From positions 48,207,347 to 48,271,346 of the forward strand of contig NC_054082.1 of the NCBI RefSeq assembly GCF_017562075.2: a stretch of DNA of 64,000 nucleotides, read 5' to 3'. Under the pieces are notes generated by a model. It was not told the DNA's origin. It did no database searches and saw only the letters and a program-made list of their open reading frames with translations. Made by a program: the position numbers and the translations under genes. The DNA comes from Anopheles merus. Its lineage: Eukaryota; Arthropoda; Insecta; Diptera; Culicidae. Shown here piece by piece: positions 62,701 to 64,000 of this stretch; within the stretch, counting starts at the first letter, position 1, and the number at the start of each line of letters is the position of its first letter.

Positions 62701-63777
62701 TCAGACCAGCGAGTAAGTTCTGTGAAGTAGACGCGACGTGTAAAAGAGCGAAAGGGAGAGAAAACCGGGCAGTGTGCCCAAGCGACGTTAGCATAGTGTT
62801 ACAAAAATCAGTGACGATTGTAGCGAGTGAATGATCAGTGAGGGTCACAAAGAGCACCTTTTCGCGATCTCCTAGCCGCACATTAGCCCGAACACGGCCA
62901 GCTACCAGCCCGATCTCTAGCCGATCGGACGAGCTGGACTCGGCGCTGGTAAGCAGCAGCAAACCTGCGGGTCGCGATGTCTTGAAGCGTATGACCAGCT
63001 CCTCCGTCTGGGTGCGGCTACCCTGCGTGCCCCCGATCCATACGGCCATATGCTGCGATCCGTTGAAGGCGAGCGTTGCCGACTCGCGACCACACGTCGG
63101 TCCGGTGAAAAGGGTGGCCGAGCAGTCGCAGAGCGGACGGTTCCAGCCCTCGGTACACTGGCCACCGTTCTGGCATGGTGAAACCTGTCCACCGCACTGA
63201 TTAGCTATTACGTGACAGGACGGTTTGATGGCAGCTGTGGGGAAAAATGGATAGGGATAAGGGTAATGATTTATATCTATGAATGCACTTAGAATATAGC
63301 TCATATTCTTCAACAATGATTAAATTGTTGTCTTAGACGCTGCACAGCTGGGTCATTTAAGCATAAACACACACACACACATACACACTTACCTGAGTCC
63401 TGCTGCCGTGCAATGTGCGCTATATCCACCGGCTTGCTCGAAAGCGTTAGGTCCCGCAAACAGCCGACAAAACCCTGGCGCAGTGTCGCCGTCCAGATCG
63501 CCGGTGGAATGTAGATCTCGGCGTACGGTGGCCCAATGCCGCCAATATACATCGGACTGTCCAACTGCATCTGGGACGCTTCGCCCGGCGTCCGGAACTC
63601 ATTCCACTGCCCGTCAACGCCGACCTTGCCGTCGCGGCCATTGCGACGCAGCGACAGCTCGTGCCAGACGCCGTCATCCACGCGACGTCGCGACGCACGC
63701 ACCTTGACCGCTCCCGATCCGAGATCCATATGGATGTAGATGTGCCCGTTCAGTAGCTCGACCGCGAAGAAGTTACT
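44763..63777 (-). CDS. Nrx-1: Alpha-neurexin, C-terminal half (5' exons beyond window)
   Basis: Exons on the minus strand: 63777-63393, 63234-62858, 62719-62608, 51578-51431, 51351-50594, 50530-50352, 49942-49771, 49688-49456, 47458-47143 and 46009-44763. All junctions keep phase, giving 1308 residues. Order: end of LNS3 (NFFAVELLNGHIY), EGF2 (CQNGGQCTEGW), LNS4 (LNDNNWHTVRFSRR), LNS5 (YVGLPILKAYSSVFVDFRF), EGF3 (CSQNACANRGVCVQQW), LNS6 (YHIVRFTRTGANATLQIDDY), an acidic stalk (DDLIFSGAGSGC), a Ser/Thr-rich juxtamembrane region, a transmembrane helix (TAMIIGIVAGALIAVILVIL) and a His/Gln/Gly-rich cytoplasmic tail ending DIKEWYV, a PDZ ligand. Neurexin is a presynaptic adhesion receptor that binds neuroligins and organises synapses. 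LNS1, EGF1, LNS2 and most of LNS3 lie to the right of the window. Confidence 0.95.
44821..44868 (-). repeat. Polyglycine-coding trinucleotide repeat in the neurexin tail
   Basis: The plus strand is (CCGCCACCT)n-like. It encodes about 16 consecutive Gly residues some 20 residues before the PDZ-binding end, and is prone to length change. Confidence 0.8.
46010..47142 (-). other. Neurexin intron before the last exon
   Basis: 1133 bases between GTAGGT and TACGCTTTAG. It is AT-rich and no other gene is seen. Confidence 0.8.
47459..49455 (-). other. Neurexin intron between LNS6 and the stalk exon
   Basis: About 2.0 kb, GTTAGA donor and CATTTCAAG acceptor. It has TG-rich patches on the plus strand at about 47625-47660 and a GAGA-rich run at 49392-49410. 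No coding exon is recognised. This corresponds in position to the vertebrate splice site 5 region. Confidence 0.7.
49689..49770 (-). other. 82-bp neurexin intron at the splice-site-4 position
   Basis: It separates NATLQIDDYNVQTVSSI from GHQSTVFTSM within LNS6, where vertebrate neurexins carry the 30-residue SS4 cassette. The intron is only 82 bases and meets an in-frame stop early if retained. Confidence 0.75.
51579..62607 (-). other. 11-kb neurexin intron (LNS4/LNS5 region)
   Basis: The donor is GTATGT next to 62608 and the acceptor is CACCCTTAG next to 51578. Joining G to CT makes an Ala codon and restores the VRAEAIL reading. Apart from the retroelement fragment at 60063-61350 I see no gene or exon in it. 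Regulatory elements may be present but cannot be told from one sequence. Confidence 0.75.
60063..61350 (+). pseudogene. Non-LTR retrotransposon reverse transcriptase fragment, copy 2
   Basis: Reverse transcriptase blocks are readable on the plus strand, antisense to neurexin: FRNGKSTTDQIF (near 60150), FIDFKAAYDS (near 60240), AYADDIDIIGLRHS (near 60510) and KTKLMVAT (near 60620). They continue to RRGRPKLRWQDGV (near 61180) and the end at 61318. In-frame stops at about 60188 and 60917 and a frameshift near 60420 show it is dead. A short TAAG tandem tail (61327-61340) follows the coding end. The 5' part, including any endonuclease, is missing. Confidence 0.88.
62720..62857 (-). other. 138-bp stop-free neurexin intron in LNS4
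   Basis: The donor is a weak GTGCTC and the acceptor is CTACTTCACAG. The length is a multiple of three and there is no in-frame stop, so both forms stay open. Removal joins LGDREK to NLLAG, which matches the LNS fold; retention would add 46 residues. Confidence 0.7.
63367..63388. repeat. (CA)n repeat just downstream of a neurexin donor
   Basis: CACACAC... on the plus strand, hence UG repeats in the neurexin transcript. It begins within a few bases of the GTAAGT donor after the LNS3 exon. Confidence 0.85.
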
Positions 63778-63801
63778 CTGCCATGGGAAAGGTAGCAATG
63801 A

Positions 63802-64000
<199 letters not shown>

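Overview
The window is nuclear DNA from a mosquito, most likely an Anopheles. It has intron-containing insect-type genes, codon use with strong G/C third-position bias, many 60-90 bp introns, zinc-finger genes with insect-specific ZAD domains, and a dense set of small DNA transposons and non-LTR retroelement scraps. No prokaryotic operons, CRISPR arrays, rRNA or tRNA genes were recognised. Exon limits below come from reading splice sites and checking that reading phase is kept across each junction. Family names come from recognised protein motifs; no database was searched.

Layout, left to right. 1-6099 is non-coding as far as I can see, probably upstream or intronic sequence of the first gene. 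6100-9954 (+) is the 3' part of a CLCA-family gene (calcium-activated chloride channel regulator) whose protease and MIDAS motifs are both degraded. 12113-14005 (-) is a ZAD C2H2 zinc-finger gene. Head-to-head with it, 14635-17802 (+) is a ZAD gene that carries nine FLYWCH-like modules instead of C2H2 fingers. 22762-19009 (-) is a DCAF15-like CUL4 substrate receptor gene. 24613-23727 (-) is Mediator subunit MED4.

25285-27701 holds three copies of one MITE-like element and a relict of a second family. 28129-29525 (+) is the ribosome biogenesis nuclease gene NOB1. 30380-32339 (+) encodes hemomucin/APMAP with a threonine-rich mucin tail. 33453-34113 (+) encodes the minor-spliceosome protein ZCRB1. 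34199-38867 is a nest of transposons: a pogo/Tc1-type MITE, a second short inverted-repeat element, a decayed Tc1-like element with about 325-bp inverted repeats sitting inside an older palindromic element, and a non-LTR retroelement fragment split by a hAT-type element with an intact 8-bp target duplication.

The right third, about 38.9 kb to the window edge (-), is the 3' half of an alpha-neurexin gene (Nrx-1). It has ten coding exons from LNS3 to the PDZ-binding C-terminus, an 11-kb intron holding another copy of the same retroelement, and a probable long 3' UTR.

The genes are unrelated housekeeping, regulatory and neuronal genes and do not form a pathway. The points most worth checking are the CLCA pseudo-protease, the ZAD-FLYWCH architecture, the UG repeats flanking a neurexin exon, two stop-free introns whose lengths are multiples of three, and the nested transposons.
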